A DNA stretch of 63,931 bases from Gordonia rhizosphera NBRC 16068. GTDB taxonomy: Bacteria; Actinomycetota; Actinomycetes; Mycobacteriales; Mycobacteriaceae. Below, piece by piece: positions 30,443 through 40,325 of the stretch. Within the stretch, counting starts at the first letter, position 1; every line of letters begins with the position of its first letter. The stretch covers positions 1-63,931 of the forward strand of contig NZ_BAHC01000191.1 in NCBI RefSeq assembly GCF_000298195.1, given 5' to 3'. Under the pieces are notes generated by a model. That model saw nothing but the letters and a program-made list of their open reading frames with translations. It searched no databases and was not told the DNA's origin. The translations under genes were made by a program, and so were the position numbers.

Positions 30443-31801
30443 GTGCTGAACTTCATCTACTATCCGGTCTCCGGAATCATGTGGGTCTGGAATTGGATAT
30501 TCAACCTGCTCATACCGTGGGACAGCCCCGGCTGGGACGGCGTTGTATGGGCTCTGTCGGTGGTGTTCCTGGTCTTCACGCTGCGTGCGATCCTCTACAA
30601 GCCCTTCGTCAAGCAGATCCGCACGACGAAGAAGATGCAGGAGATCAACCCTCAATTGCAGGCGATCCGCAAGAAGTACGCCAAGGATCGCGTGAAGATG
30701 ACCGAGGAGATGCAGAAGCTGCAACGCGAGCACGGCTTCAATCCGTTGCTCGGCTGCCTGCCGATGCTGCTGCAGATCCCGGTGTTCATCGGTCTGTTCC
30801 ACGTGTTGCGCTCGTTCAACCGAACGGGTTCGTTGGGTCCGCTCAGCCACGGCAGCATGACGGTCGAGGCCACCCGCAGCACGCCGAACTACTTCTTCAG
30901 CGCCGATCAGGTGCAGAACTTCCTGGACGCACGATTCTTCGGTGTGCCGCTGTCGGCGTTCATCACCCAGCCGGTGCAGCAGTGGGAAGCGTTCGTCCAG
31001 CCGGGTCAACCGATCGACTTCACGCGCACGCAGATCGCGATCGTGGTGGTTCCGATCATGATCATCGCATCGATCGCCACGCATATGAACTCGCGCGCGT
31101 CGGTTGCTCGTCAGCCGGAAGCGGCGCTCGAGAACCCGCAGACCCGGATGATGAACATGCTCGCGCTCTACATCTTCCCGTTGGGCATTCTGGTCACCGG
31201 TCCGTTCTTCCCGGTGGCGATCCTGCTCTACTGGGTCAGCAACAACCTCTGGACCTACGGACAGCAGCACATCGTGTTCGGTCGGATCGCTGCTGAGGAA
31301 GACGCCGCCAAGTTGGCGAAGCAGGAGAAACAGAGGGCCAACGCACCGAAACCCGGAGCGCGACCGGAAACCGGGCGTAAGGGCGGTCGCGCCGGGCCGA
31401 CCGATGGCGATGTTGTGGATGGCGATGTTGTGGATGGCGAGGTGACGTCTGCGGCGGTCGTGAAGACGTCCTCGTCCCCCTTCAAGAGCGTGCAGAAGTG
31501 GCTGCGTCCCGATCGTGGGGAATCCAAGGCGAGCGAGACCGGTGGTGATCTCGCGGCGTCCGATGCCGGCGATGCGGTGTCCGGGGTGTCGAGCGATGAC
31601 GCATCGTCGGGTTCCGGTGGTGCGTCGGATGCGGGCGCGAAAGGCTCGGGATCCACGGGTTCGGGTTCGCCGGCGAGCGGTTCGGGTGGGGCGGGCGCAT
31701 CGGCCGCCGGACAGAAGTCGGGAACCGGGCATGTCGCGGGCAAGAAACGTGGGGGCGCAACACGGCGGAAGAAGGGTGGGCGTCCTGGCGGACGCCACTG
31801 A
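30443..31801 (+). CDS. yidC: Membrane protein insertase YidC
   Basis: 452 residues from GTG 30443. Inserts and folds membrane proteins alone or with SecYEG. Conserved core: [15 protein letters not shown] and coiled-coil hairpin, then [23 protein letters not shown], and later transmembrane segments ([31 protein letters not shown]). It is a short actinobacterial form lacking the Gram-negative periplasmic domain. The C-terminal 130 residues are Gly/Ser-rich, include a nucleotide-level 15-base repeat (GATGGCGATGTTGTG twice at 31403-31432), and end in a basic tail. Confidence 0.96.
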   Translation: MLNFIYYPVSGIMWVWNWIFNLLIPWDSPGWDGVVWALSVVFLVFTLRAILYKPFVKQIRTTKKMQEINPQLQAIRKKYAKDRVKMTEEMQKLQREHGFNPLLGCLPMLLQIPVFIGLFHVLRSFNRTGSLGPLSHGSMTVEATRSTPNYFFSADQVQNFLDARFFGVPLSAFITQPVQQWEAFVQPGQPIDFTRTQIAIVVVPIMIIASIATHMNSRASVARQPEAALENPQTRMMNMLALYIFPLGILVTGPFFPVAILLYWVSNNLWTYGQQHIVFGRIAAEEDAAKLAKQEKQRANAPKPGARPETGRKGGRAGPTDGDVVDGDVVDGEVTSAAVVKTSSSPFKSVQKWLRPDRGESKASETGGDLAASDAGDAVSGVSSDDASSGSGGASDAGAKGSGSTGSGSPASGSGGAGASAAGQKSGTGHVAGKKRGGATRRKKGGRPGGRH

Positions 31802-31880
31802 GGCCCCACACCCCTCCCCTCGCCCGAAGGAAGGGCGACCAGAGACGTTTGATGAAAAGCAGAGTTAGGTGGAATGTGAG

Positions 31881-32621
31881 ATGACGGCAGAGACCACGGC
31901 GCAGGACGAGCAGGAGATCCGCGACGCGGCCGAGGGCGGTTCCCCGGAGGATGCGGGCGTGGGCGCGAGCGCCACGAGCGAGGTCGAAACCGATGTGGAG
32001 TCGACGGACCAGGCCGCCGGAGAGCGCGACGATGACGACGCGGATGCCGGTGCGTCGGACGAGGCGGACCACTCGGATGCGGATGACTCGGATGCCGACG
32101 AACTGGATGCCGACGACTCCGAAGACGATGACTCCGATGCGGACGACATGGACGAGGAAGATCGTCTGGTTGAAGAGGGCGAGATCGCCGGCGACTACTT
32201 GGAGCAGTTGCTCGACGTGCTCGACTTCGACGGCGACATCGATCTCGATGTCGACGGAGACCGGGCGGTCGTGAGCATCGACGGTGGCGATGACCTCACC
32301 AAGTTGGTCGGCCGCAAGGGCGAGGTTCTCGACGCGTTGCAGGAGCTGACGCGGCTGGCCGTCCAGCAGGCAACCGGTGACCGTAGTCGCCTGATGTTGG
32401 ATATCGCTCGCTGGCGCGCGGATCGGCGGGACCGACTCGCCCGGCTCGGTACCGAGGTGGCCGAGCGTGTTCGGGCGTCGGGGGTGCGTGAGGAGCTGGA
32501 CCCGATGACGCCGTTCGAGCGCAAGATCGTGCACGACGCAGTCGCCGCGGTGGACGGCGTGGTGAGCGAGAGCGAGGGTATGGAACCCAAGCGGCGTGTG
32601 GTGGTGCTGCGCACCAGCTGA
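31881..32621 (+). CDS. jag: Jag (KhpB-like) R3H/KH RNA-binding protein
   Basis: 246 residues from ATG 31881 (AGGTGG eight bases upstream; GTG 31869 is an alternative). The first 100 residues are extremely acidic with DADDSDADE repeats. The KH-like domain (DVDGDRAVVSIDGGDDLTKL, GRKGEVLDALQ) is followed by an R3H domain ending DPMTPFERKIVHDAVA. Family members bind RNA and modulate cell-envelope synthesis. Last gene before a terminator. Confidence 0.93.
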   Translation: MTAETTAQDEQEIRDAAEGGSPEDAGVGASATSEVETDVESTDQAAGERDDDDADAGASDEADHSDADDSDADELDADDSEDDDSDADDMDEEDRLVEEGEIAGDYLEQLLDVLDFDGDIDLDVDGDRAVVSIDGGDDLTKLVGRKGEVLDALQELTRLAVQQATGDRSRLMLDIARWRADRRDRLARLGTEVAERVRASGVREELDPMTPFERKIVHDAVAAVDGVVSESEGMEPKRRVVVLRTS

Positions 32622-32680
32622 CCCCCGGGTATCGCGCGACCGCTCGAGGAGCGGTAAAACTGACGAGAGTAGATCGACGG

Positions 32681-32702
32681 AGTCCCAGCCCCGGCTGGGA
32701 CT
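32681..32702 (+). terminator. Terminator after jag
   Basis: Arms AGTCCCAGC and GCTGGGACT with a four-base loop, followed by TCGTTGTTTC. It is 59 bases after jag and separates it from the parS region. Confidence 0.8.
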
Positions 32703-32733
32703 TCGTTGTTTCTGCCGGACCGAATTACATCGA

Positions 32734-32768
32734 TGTTGTTTTGGTACTTACACCGGTGTTGTTTTGGT
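32734..32768. repeat. Direct repeat in the jag-rsmG spacer
   Basis: TGTTGTTTTGGT occurs at 32734-32745 and again at 32757-32768 (23-base period) in an unusually T-rich stretch. The remaining spacer (32622-33200) holds the terminator and three parS sites; no credible gene is seen in it. Confidence 0.6.
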
Positions 32769-32802
32769 TGTCGGGTGATGAGGGTCTGGCGATGAGGGTG
32801 GG

Positions 32803-32818
32803 GGTTTCACGTGAAACA
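32803..32818. other. parS: parS site 1
   Basis: GTTTCACGTGAAAC core (32804-32817), identical to the core of the consensus TGTTTCACGTGAAACA. ParB loading site. Confidence 0.95.
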
Positions 32819-32845
32819 AACCGGAGGGAGCTTCCCCGGTGAGGT

Positions 32846-32861
32846 AGTTTCACGTGAAACA
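32846..32861. other. parS: parS site 2
   Basis: GTTTCACGTGAAAC core (32847-32860), 43 bases from site 1 (centre to centre). Confidence 0.95.
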
Positions 32862-33192
32862 TTGAGCCATCGATGCGATCTGAGGCCCGTACGCAGCTAG
32901 TTCTTGCGTGTGCGTTGGGCTCAGGGGTGGGTTGGAGCGAGTGGCCCCTTGCGAGGTACTGAGGAATGAGCGAGCGCTGGACCGGCCACGGTGACGATAA
33001 AGCGTGCCGACGATGAGGGTGGCACCGCCGGTGCGTCGGGACGAAAAAGCTATTCGCGATGCGGGACACTTGAAACTCGACGAACCATCTTCGCCTCGGC
33101 ACGAAAGCCACAACGACGTAGAGCTTCAAACCAGGTGCATTCGGTAGACGAGTCGAAGTAGTAGTGATGCTCAACCCAGACGACTGAGAGGC

Positions 33193-33208
33193 CGTTTCAC
33201 GTGAAACA
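33193..33208. other. parS: parS site 3, containing the rsmG start codon
   Basis: GTTTCACGTGAAAC core (33194-33207). The GTG start of rsmG (33201-33203) is the right half of the palindrome's central CACGTG. Confidence 0.95.
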
Positions 33209-33914
33209 TCCGGGACCCGCAGAGTCGGTCTCCCCTCCCCCGGCAGCGACAGCGCTGTTCGGCGATCGACTCGACCGTGCGGAGGCCTACTACTCGTTGC
33301 TCGCCGGCGACGGAGTCGAGCACGGTCTGATCGGGCCACGGGAGGTGCCGCGGCTCTGGGAGCGGCACATCCTGAATTGTGCGGTGATCGGCGAGTTGAT
33401 TGAGCCAGGAGCAGCCGTCGTCGATATCGGGAGTGGCGCCGGTTTACCCGGTATCCCGGTCGCGATCGCTCGGCCGGATCTTCGTGTGACCCTGGTCGAG
33501 CCACTGCTCCGTCGGAGTGAGTTCCTGCGGCGCGCTGTCGAGGAACTCGGCATCGACGTCAGGGTTGTGCGGGGGCGGGCCGAGGAGAAGGTTGTCCGCG
33601 AGGCGGTTGGTGGCGCGGACGTGGTGACGTCCCGGGCGGTCGCACCACTGGAGCGCCTCGCCAAGTGGTCTGCACCCCTCATCGACGCGGGTGGTCGTCT
33701 TGTCGCCATCAAGGGATCGACCGCGGTGGACGAGATCGACCGAGACCGTGTCGCGGTTGAACGGTCCGGCATCGGGCAACTGCACGTGGAGGAATGCGGC
33801 GGTGCAGTTTTGGATACGCCGACGACGGTGATCGTCGGAACCAAACGCGCGGGCGCCGGCGCCTCGCGGGCGCGGCGAGAGCGACGGTCGCGACGCGCGA
33901 AAGAGAAGGGGTGA
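33201..33914 (+). CDS. rsmG: 16S rRNA (guanine-N7) methyltransferase RsmG
   Basis: 237 residues. Methylates G527 of 16S rRNA with SAM; loss gives low-level streptomycin resistance in other bacteria. The SAM site is [20 protein letters not shown], with the family N-terminal block [16 protein letters not shown] and [17 protein letters not shown] 33201 is set by GAGAGG nine bases upstream and lies in a parS palindrome. C-terminus is basic. Its stop overlaps the upstream possible start of parA. Confidence 0.95.
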   Translation: MKHPGPAESVSPPPAATALFGDRLDRAEAYYSLLAGDGVEHGLIGPREVPRLWERHILNCAVIGELIEPGAAVVDIGSGAGLPGIPVAIARPDLRVTLVEPLLRRSEFLRRAVEELGIDVRVVRGRAEEKVVREAVGGADVVTSRAVAPLERLAKWSAPLIDAGGRLVAIKGSTAVDEIDRDRVAVERSGIGQLHVEECGGAVLDTPTTVIVGTKRAGAGASRARRERRSRRAKEKG

Positions 33915-34054
33915 CGAGATTGGTGTGGAGTCCGCGGAAAGCGCAGAATAGACGGAGTGCCGTAGATCAGGTGGCGGGCACACCGGCCACCGATTCCGCA
34001 GCGTCTTCGGCTCAGATCACCGAAGGTTTCGAGGTCGGGCGAAGGAGTGCAAGC

Positions 34055-34999
34055 GTGGTCAATCAGGACACGAGTGTTTCACGTGAAACCACCGTCGGGA
34101 GTACCCCGTCGAACCCGAGCCCTGAATTCCATGACACACCGATTGCGGCGGCTGCGGCGCGTGCGAGCCAGGTGTTGACACCGGGTGGGGCCGGTGAACT
34201 CCCCCGCCCACAGTCGACGCGGGTGCTGACGGTCGCCAACCAGAAGGGTGGGGTCGGCAAGACGACCACGGCGGTCAATCTCGCCGCAGGTCTCGCACTG
34301 CACGGACTGGGAGTCCTCGTCATCGATCTCGATCCACAGGGCAACGCCAGTACCGCACTGGGGATCGACCATCGTGTGCCGGGCATCGCTTCGGTCTACG
34401 AGCTATTGCTCGGTGAGGTCAGGCTCGCTGACGCGATCCAGAACAGCCCGGCCAACGACCGCCTTCTCTGCGTCCCCGCGACTCTGGATCTCGCGGGCGC
34501 CGAGATCGAGCTGGTGTCGCTGGTGGCCCGTGAGAATCGTCTTCGCAACGCACTCGACGAACAGACCCTCAAGGATTTGGGGATCGACTACGTGCTGATC
34601 GACTGCCCCCCGTCGCTAGGTCTGCTGACCGTCAACGCGATGGTGGCTGCCAAGGAAGTCCTTATCCCGATCCAGTGTGAGTACTACGCACTTGAGGGGG
34701 TCGGACAGCTTCTGCGCAACATCGAGCTGGTGCAGGCCCACCTCAATCCTGGACTCCATGTGTCCACGGTGGTCTTGACCATGTACGACGGACGGACCAA
34801 ATTGGCCGACCAGGTCGCGGAGGAAGTACGCCGCCATTTTGGCGACAAGGTGCTGACCACGATCATCCCCCGCAGCGTGAAGGTGTCCGAGGCGCCGGGA
34901 TACGGCATGACGATCATCGAATACGACCCGGGTTCACGTGGAGCCATGAGTTATCTCGATGCTGCCCGGGAGCTGGCGATGCGCGCAGTGCAGCAGTGA
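34055..34999 (+). CDS. parA: Chromosome-partitioning ATPase ParA
   Basis: 314 residues from GTG 34055, chosen because AAGGAG lies seven bases upstream; the frame is open to 33794 and a GTG overlapping the rsmG stop (33911) is an alternative. ParA/Soj deviant Walker A VANQKGGVGKTTTAVNL, Walker B-type VLVIDLDPQGNAS, and IDCPPSLGLL. It moves ParB-parS complexes after replication. Codons 8-11 (VSRE) are part of parS site 4. Confidence 0.95.
   Translation: MVNQDTSVSRETTVGSTPSNPSPEFHDTPIAAAAARASQVLTPGGAGELPRPQSTRVLTVANQKGGVGKTTTAVNLAAGLALHGLGVLVIDLDPQGNASTALGIDHRVPGIASVYELLLGEVRLADAIQNSPANDRLLCVPATLDLAGAEIELVSLVARENRLRNALDEQTLKDLGIDYVLIDCPPSLGLLTVNAMVAAKEVLIPIQCEYYALEGVGQLLRNIELVQAHLNPGLHVSTVVLTMYDGRTKLADQVAEEVRRHFGDKVLTTIIPRSVKVSEAPGYGMTIIEYDPGSRGAMSYLDAARELAMRAVQQ
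34075..34090. other. parS: parS site 4, inside the parA 5' end
   Basis: GTTTCACGTGAAAC core (34076-34089) lies within the first dozen codons of parA. A degenerate GGTTCACGTGGAGC occurs near 34931 but has three mismatches and is not called. Confidence 0.93.
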
Positions 35000-35171
35000 G
35001 ATCTCGGCAGTGAGTGAACTACGGCAGTGACCGGGAAGTGACAGTAACAGTGCGAGGTATCCACAGCCACGGCCGCGGCAAGGAGTGCCGGCGTGCGATG
35101 CGATTAGGATCCGAAGACGTGGTGGTTGGGCAGGCGCCGGATTCGGCGGTGTTCCGAGGGAGAGGACGGCA

Positions 35172-36281
35172 GTGAGTCAGCGAGATACCGCACAGCGTCG
35201 AGGTGGTCTGGGACGTGGCCTCGCCGCGCTCATCCCCACCGGTCCCCCCGACGACAACGGGACCCCCTCCGGTCCCCGTCTCGGTGCCGCGGCCGCCGAC
35301 GTCGTCATCGGTCGCGGGAACGGCGCCGCCGGTGGATTGGGTGCCGACACGGGTCGATCCGCCACAGCCACCACCGACGCCAACGGTGCGACCCCACACA
35401 ACGGCGCCACGGTGAACGGCACCGCCGGTGTCGGGACCGTCGACGACATCGGTGCGGTCTACCGAGAGATTCCGCCGGCGCAGATCCAACCGAACCCGCA
35501 GCAGCCGCGCACCGTCTTCGACGAGGAGGCGCTCGCCGAACTGGTGCATTCCATTCGCGAGTTCGGTTTGATGCAACCGATCGTCGTCCGGCGTCTGCCG
35601 GCACCGACGGACGACGGTGCCACCTATCAGTTGGTGATGGGTGAACGACGGTGGCGGGCCAGCCAGGAGGTCGGGCTCGACACGATCCCGGCGATCGTCC
35701 GGGAGACGGCCGACGCCGACATGCTGCGCAACGCGCTGCTGGAGAACATCCACCGGGCTCAGCTCAACCCGCTCGAAGAGGCGGCCGCCTACCAGCAGCT
35801 GCTCGACGAGTTCGGGGTCACCCACGAGGAACTCGCCAACCGACTCGGACGGTCCCGGCCGCTGATCACCAACATGATCCGGCTGCTGAAGCTCCCGATC
35901 CCTGTCCAGCGCCGGGTCGCGGCAGGGGTGCTGTCGGCCGGGCACGCGCGGGCGATTCTCTCCCTCGAGACCGGTAGCGACGCCCAGGAGGCGCTCGCGG
36001 TGCGGATCGTCGCGGAGGGGATGTCGGTGCGTGCGACCGAGGAGGCGGTGACCCTTGCAAACCGTGGCGACGACGATCCGTACTCGCCCTCCTCCCCCGC
36101 GCGGCGCAAACCGATCCACATGCCCGGGCTGCAGGATGTCGCGGAGCGACTCTCCGATCGTCTGGACACGAGGGTTACAGTCAGTTTGGGTAAGAGAAAA
36201 GGCAAGATCGTCGTCGAGTTCGGTTCGGTGGACGACCTTGAACGCATCGTCGGCGTCATCGACTCCCTGGGGAGTACCTGA
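35172..36281 (+). CDS. parB: Chromosome-partitioning CTPase ParB
   Basis: 369 residues from GTG 35172. A low-complexity N-terminal part (about 30-95) follows a conserved [14 protein letters not shown] start. The ParB/CTP-binding domain has [14 protein letters not shown], the C-motif MGERRWRAS and the box [16 protein letters not shown]. Then comes the helix-turn-helix ([24 protein letters not shown]) that reads parS, and a C-terminal dimer domain. 172 bases downstream of parA. Confidence 0.95.
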   Translation: MSQRDTAQRRGGLGRGLAALIPTGPPDDNGTPSGPRLGAAAADVVIGRGNGAAGGLGADTGRSATATTDANGATPHNGATVNGTAGVGTVDDIGAVYREIPPAQIQPNPQQPRTVFDEEALAELVHSIREFGLMQPIVVRRLPAPTDDGATYQLVMGERRWRASQEVGLDTIPAIVRETADADMLRNALLENIHRAQLNPLEEAAAYQQLLDEFGVTHEELANRLGRSRPLITNMIRLLKLPIPVQRRVAAGVLSAGHARAILSLETGSDAQEALAVRIVAEGMSVRATEEAVTLANRGDDDPYSPSSPARRKPIHMPGLQDVAERLSDRLDTRVTVSLGKRKGKIVVEFGSVDDLERIVGVIDSLGST

Positions 36282-36422
36282 CCGCGTCACCTGCGCACCC
36301 GAGGGTACCCGGACGATACGTCACAGTGACAATAGAGCAGCGAGGACGACAGTGAAAGTTCGAAACATCTTGTCGCACAACACTTTCGTACTCGAGACCC
36401 GCGTGGTGGCGGAGATGTGCGC

Positions 36423-37268
36423 ATGACCATCGCGGTGACCCGACTCAATCTCGATTCTTTCGAGTCGTTGCCTGCGCACACTCGGCGCTGTGTCTTCTGG
36501 GAAGTGGATCCCTCCCCCGCAGCGCGCACCACCGAGGCAGCGATTTTCGGTGAGTTCGACGTGTTCGAAAGTGAGTTCGACAAAGAGGCCTGGATCTCGG
36601 CCCTGCTTCTCGAGTGGGGCACCTGCGGGCAGGTCGCGGTGGACGGACAGACCGGACACATCGTCGGTACCGCCTTCTACGCACCGCCCGGTCGGGTGCC
36701 GCGTGCCCGCCTCTTCCCCACTTCGCCGGTGAGCGCCGACGCGGTGCTCTTGACCACGATCCACACCGAACCCGGCTTCGACGAGGCCGCCCCGATCCTG
36801 CTCGACAGTGTGGTGACCGATCTCGTTCGTCGTGGCGTCCGTGCGATCGAGGCCTTCGGGATCGTTCGAACACCCGCCGAGACAATGGGTTCCGGCGGGG
36901 ACCAGTCGTCGCACTCCCCCTCCCCGCACGCCGGCGTGACGGAACTCGGTGCGCTGGAATCGATTTCAAGTGATCTGGCCGCCTGGTCGGACGACGCCAT
37001 CATCGAGATCACCCGCGCCGTACACGACAGCCCTCAGGTGGGTCTGTGTACCGAATGCATCATGGACGCACACTTCTTGAAGGATTCGGGTTTCGACCTG
37101 GTGGCATCGCATGCCCGATTCCCGCGCTTCCGTCTGGAACTCGACGAGGGTCTCGGCTGGAAGCACGAAGTCGAGCACGCGCTCGAACAACTCGTGGTGA
37201 TGGCTGCGCTCGATCTCGCCGGACGCGAACGCGCGGCCGGGGTTCCGGTGGGACGGCGTTCGACCTAA
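36423..37268 (+). CDS. GNAT-like acetyltransferase-fold protein (Rv3916c-like)
   Basis: 281 residues from ATG 36423 (GGAG eight bases upstream). The gene next to parB in mycobacteria. The first half (CVFWEVDPSP, WGTCGQVAVDG, IVGTAFYAPPG, VLLTTIHTEPGF) resembles the GNAT core but a clear acetyl-CoA R/Q-x-x-G-x-G/A loop was not found. The second half has FLKDSGFDLVASHARFPRFRLEL, an acetyltransferase-like closing strand. Enzyme activity is unproven. Converges with cwlM. Confidence 0.75.
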   Translation: MTIAVTRLNLDSFESLPAHTRRCVFWEVDPSPAARTTEAAIFGEFDVFESEFDKEAWISALLLEWGTCGQVAVDGQTGHIVGTAFYAPPGRVPRARLFPTSPVSADAVLLTTIHTEPGFDEAAPILLDSVVTDLVRRGVRAIEAFGIVRTPAETMGSGGDQSSHSPSPHAGVTELGALESISSDLAAWSDDAIIEITRAVHDSPQVGLCTECIMDAHFLKDSGFDLVASHARFPRFRLELDEGLGWKHEVEHALEQLVVMAALDLAGRERAAGVPVGRRST

Positions 37269-37368
37269 GACTGAGGGACTCGACCGGGGGCGCGCGACAC
37301 GAGGTCTCGCGATCCCGGACACACGCGGTGCGATCACCGGCGGTGTCTGACGGGTGTGCTCCCCAGCC

Positions 37369-38547
37369 CTAGCCGGAAAGACGCTCTGCGGCAAGAAGAT
37401 CCGCAAATGTATAGGTTCCGGTCGGACGATCGTTCTCGCCGAGCAGGTACAGCCGTTTGACCGCGACGAGAATCGCCTCCGCGATGACGTCACGTGCCTG
37501 CGGATCGTTGAGGAGCTCCCTGTCTCCGGGATTGGTGATGTAGCCGACATCGATGAGTGCCACCGGCATACGGGTGAGACGCAGGATGTCCCAGGTTCGC
37601 TCGTGGGTACGGCAGTCGGTCAGGTCTGTGCGCGCAACGATCTCACGCTGGATGAAGCCGGTGAGATTGCGTCCGATGGTCGAGAAGGATCCGTGTGAGG
37701 TGCCGAAGTAGAAGGACGCAACACCGTGTGCACTCCGATTCGGGTAGTGCGCGCAGCGCAACGCGATCGTCAGATCGGCATCCACGAGATTCGCGACTCG
37801 GGCGCGGTCCTCGTCGCTGGGGCGACCGTGTCCGTCGTGTGACAGGAATGTCTCCATGCCGGCGGCGGCCATCCGGCCCTCGAGTCGAGACGCGAGATCC
37901 CACAGCACGGCCGACTCGAGGTCGGCGGTGGCGCCGGTGGAGAACTCATGCAGTCCACCCGAACCGGGATCGATGAGGATGCGCTTGCCCGACAATTGCG
38001 GTCCGGAGCGGCGCACGTGCTCCTCCTCGCGGATGGCATGCGGTGATCCCCCGGTGACGCGGGTGCCCAGCCGGTCGAGCGAACGGAGCGTCGACGGGCC
38101 GCAGATTCCGTCGGCGGACAGGCCGTACTCGCTCTGGTAGAGGCACACCGCATTGTGTGTGGTCTCCCCGAAGGTGCCGTCGACCAGACCGGTGTAATAG
38201 CCGAGGTTCTGCAGCCGGGCCTGGAGCTTGGCCACATCGTCGCCGACCATCGGCGCCGACAGCCGGTACAGCAGGATACGGGTGCCGAGCTGGTAGGACG
38301 CCTCACGGAGTGCCCGGTAGGTGGCCGGACCGACGACACCGTCGACGATGAGCCCGCGTTCCTGCTGGAAGGCGCGGACCGCGCGGTCGCAGGCGTCGTC
38401 GAAAACGGCTTCGGGTGGTACCCATCGCGAGGTGGGATCGGGCAGAGCCGCGCCTGCGGGACGAGAGTCCAGCAGACCCAGCCCGACGAGCATGTTCCTG
38501 ATCTCGGCGACAGCCGAACCACGATCCCCGAGTCGGAACAACGGCAT
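37369..38547 (-). CDS. cwlM: Peptidoglycan-amidase-fold regulator CwlM
   Basis: 392 residues from ATG 38547 (GAGGAG seven bases upstream; the frame is open further). Two PG_binding_1 repeats (FRLGDRGSAVAEIRNMLVGLG and VAKLQARLQNLGYYTG) are followed by an Amidase_3 domain (ILIDPGSGG, ATDLESAVLWDLASRL, HDGHG, ALRCAHYPN). In mycobacteria CwlM is a cytoplasmic activator of MurA, switched on by PknB phosphorylation of a C-terminal threonine; the C-terminal PTGTYTFADLL here (T376-T380) is the likely equivalent. No signal peptide is visible, consistent with a cytoplasmic regulator. Upstream are trxB-trxA on the same strand. Confidence 0.9.
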   Translation of the reverse strand: MPLFRLGDRGSAVAEIRNMLVGLGLLDSRPAGAALPDPTSRWVPPEAVFDDACDRAVRAFQQERGLIVDGVVGPATYRALREASYQLGTRILLYRLSAPMVGDDVAKLQARLQNLGYYTGLVDGTFGETTHNAVCLYQSEYGLSADGICGPSTLRSLDRLGTRVTGGSPHAIREEEHVRRSGPQLSGKRILIDPGSGGLHEFSTGATADLESAVLWDLASRLEGRMAAAGMETFLSHDGHGRPSDEDRARVANLVDADLTIALRCAHYPNRSAHGVASFYFGTSHGSFSTIGRNLTGFIQREIVARTDLTDCRTHERTWDILRLTRMPVALIDVGYITNPGDRELLNDPQARDVIAEAILVAVKRLYLLGENDRPTGTYTFADLLAAERLSG

Positions 38548-38673
38548 CAGCAAACTCCTCGTGCAGGCGTCCGGTGGTGGTGGTGGGCACGTGTCAGCGT
38601 CGCACGTTCGGTGCTCACCACGCACCGCCGCAAACACCGAGCATTCTCTCAGGTCGTGACGGCACGACCAAAT

Positions 38674-38697
38674 GATGGCGCCCCGGGAGGCGCCATC
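38674..38697 (-). terminator. Terminator after trxA
   Basis: Perfect nine-base arms GATGGCGCC / GGCGCCATC with a six-base loop, followed on the minus strand by ATTTGG. Lies 77 bases after trxA. The U tract is weak. Confidence 0.6.
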
Positions 38698-38773
38698 AAG
38701 CGTTCCGCGACGTGTCCGGTGGCCTGCCGCCGCCGATATCGTCGCAGGACAGAAGGGTCGCGGGTCGGAAGGG

Positions 38774-39112
38774 TCAGGCGGAGGTTCCGACGACGGTGCT
38801 CAGCTCGCGCAGCAGCGCCGCCTTTCCCTTGGCGCCGACGATCGTCTTGGTCGGCTTGCCGCCCTCGAACAGGATCATGGTCGGGATCGACATGATCTGG
38901 AAGTCACGCGCGACCGCCGGGTTCTCGTCGACATCGAGCTTCGCGACGGTCAACTTGTCGGCGTGGTCGCGGGCGATCTCCTCGAGAACCGGAGCCACCA
39001 TGCGGCACGGACCGCACCAGGTGGCCCAGAAGTCGACCAGGACCGGCTTGTCCGATCCAAGGACCCGGTCCTTGAAGGTCTTGTCGGTCACGGCGACGGT
39101 GTTGGCTCCCAT
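38774..39112 (-). CDS. trxA: Thioredoxin
   Basis: 112 residues. Active site WATWCGPCRM (C33, C36), cis-proline in SIPTMILFEGG. AAGGAGG six bases before ATG 39112. Reduced by the adjacent thioredoxin reductase; 65 bases downstream of trxB, so probably co-transcribed. Confidence 0.97.
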   Translation of the reverse strand: MGANTVAVTDKTFKDRVLGSDKPVLVDFWATWCGPCRMVAPVLEEIARDHADKLTVAKLDVDENPAVARDFQIMSIPTMILFEGGKPTKTIVGAKGKAALLRELSTVVGTSA

Positions 39113-39177
39113 AGGTGTCCTCCTTGTGGACGTGTGGTGGGTCGAGAAGTACTGGTCGGAAGGATGCGAGCGGTAGA

Positions 39178-40176
39178 TCAGGCGGGTGCGTCGACGATGG
39201 CGAACTCGCCCTCGAGTCCGGGCGTGATGTCGGTGTCGCCCTGCTCGGCCAGCCAGCGCTCGGCGTCGATCGCGGCGGCGCATCCGCTGCCCGCCGCGGT
39301 GATGGCCTGGCGGTAGGTGTGGTCGACCAGGTCGCCGGCGGCGAACACCCCGGGCAGCGAGGTGTAGGTGGTGCGGCCGTCGACCTGCACGTAGCCCTCG
39401 GGATCGAGATCGACCTGACCGTGCACCAGCGCGCTGCGCGGGTCGTGGCCGATGGCGACGAACATGCCGGTCACGTCGATGGTGCTGACCTCGCCGGAGG
39501 TGGTGTCGGTCAACTGCAGCCCGCTCACCGAGCCGTCCCCCAGGACACCGCTTACTGCGGCATTCGTTACGAACCGGATCTTGTCATTGGCACGTGCGCG
39601 TTCGAGCATGATCTTCGACGCACGGAACTCCTCACGACGATGCACAAGGGTCACGCTGCGCGCGAACTTGGTGAGGAAGGTGGCCTCCTCCATGGCCGAG
39701 TCCCCGCCGCCGACGACCGCGATGTCCTGGTCCTTGAAGAAGAACCCGTCGCATGTCGCGCAAGCGGACACGCCACGTCCGAGGAGGGTCTGCTCGTTTT
39801 CCACACCGAGGTAGCGGGCCGCGGCCCCCATGGCGAGAATGACGGCGCGGGAGCGGTACACCTCGCCACCGACCTCGACCTCCTTGACCGGACCGGTGAG
39901 GCGGACGGTGTCCACGTCCTCCATGCGCAGGTCCGCCCCGAACCGGATGGCCTGCTCGCGCATCTCGTCCATCAGCGCGGGACCCTGGATGCCGCCCTGG
40001 AAGCCGGGGAAGTTCTCGACCTCGGTGGTCGTCATCAGCGCGCCACCGAACTGGGTTCCTTCGAACACGATCGGTGCGAGCTCGGCCCGTGCCGCGTAGA
40101 TGGCCGCGGTGTAGCCGGCGGGGCCCGATCCGATGATGATCAGGTCGTGGATCTGCTGGCTGTCTGGCTGGGTCAT
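39178..40176 (-). CDS. trxB: Thioredoxin reductase (NADPH)
   Basis: 332 residues. FAD motif [20 protein letters not shown] at the N-terminus, NADPH motif [14 protein letters not shown], redox pair [10 protein letters not shown] (C139, C142), and the closing [15 protein letters not shown]. Uses NADPH to keep thioredoxin reduced. ATG 40176 preceded by GGAGG. Confidence 0.97.
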   Translation of the reverse strand: MTQPDSQQIHDLIIIGSGPAGYTAAIYAARAELAPIVFEGTQFGGALMTTTEVENFPGFQGGIQGPALMDEMREQAIRFGADLRMEDVDTVRLTGPVKEVEVGGEVYRSRAVILAMGAAARYLGVENEQTLLGRGVSACATCDGFFFKDQDIAVVGGGDSAMEEATFLTKFARSVTLVHRREEFRASKIMLERARANDKIRFVTNAAVSGVLGDGSVSGLQLTDTTSGEVSTIDVTGMFVAIGHDPRSALVHGQVDLDPEGYVQVDGRTTYTSLPGVFAAGDLVDHTYRQAITAAGSGCAAAIDAERWLAEQGDTDITPGLEGEFAIVDAPA

Positions 40177-40325
40177 CGGTCCTCCGTGCTCGGCGGCGCG
40201 GGCGATCTCGAGGCCCCGCCATCTGTGTCTCGGCTGTCTCAACATCAGGGTAAGGGCAGATGTTCCCCACCGGTGCGCAGGTGCGAACTGCGCCACATCA
40301 GGCGAGCAGCGAGGTCACCTGCTGT

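Noticed and set aside
31403..31441. 15-base tandem repeat in yidC
   Set aside because: In-frame coding low-complexity repeat (GDVVD) in the YidC tail; not a regulatory or mobile repeat.
32725..33504. Open frame on the minus strand across the parS region
   Set aside because: It crosses three parS sites and the rsmG start, has no SD and no domain.
34931..34944. Degenerate parS-like GGTTCACGTGGAGC
   Set aside because: Three mismatches to the palindrome core; may be chance.
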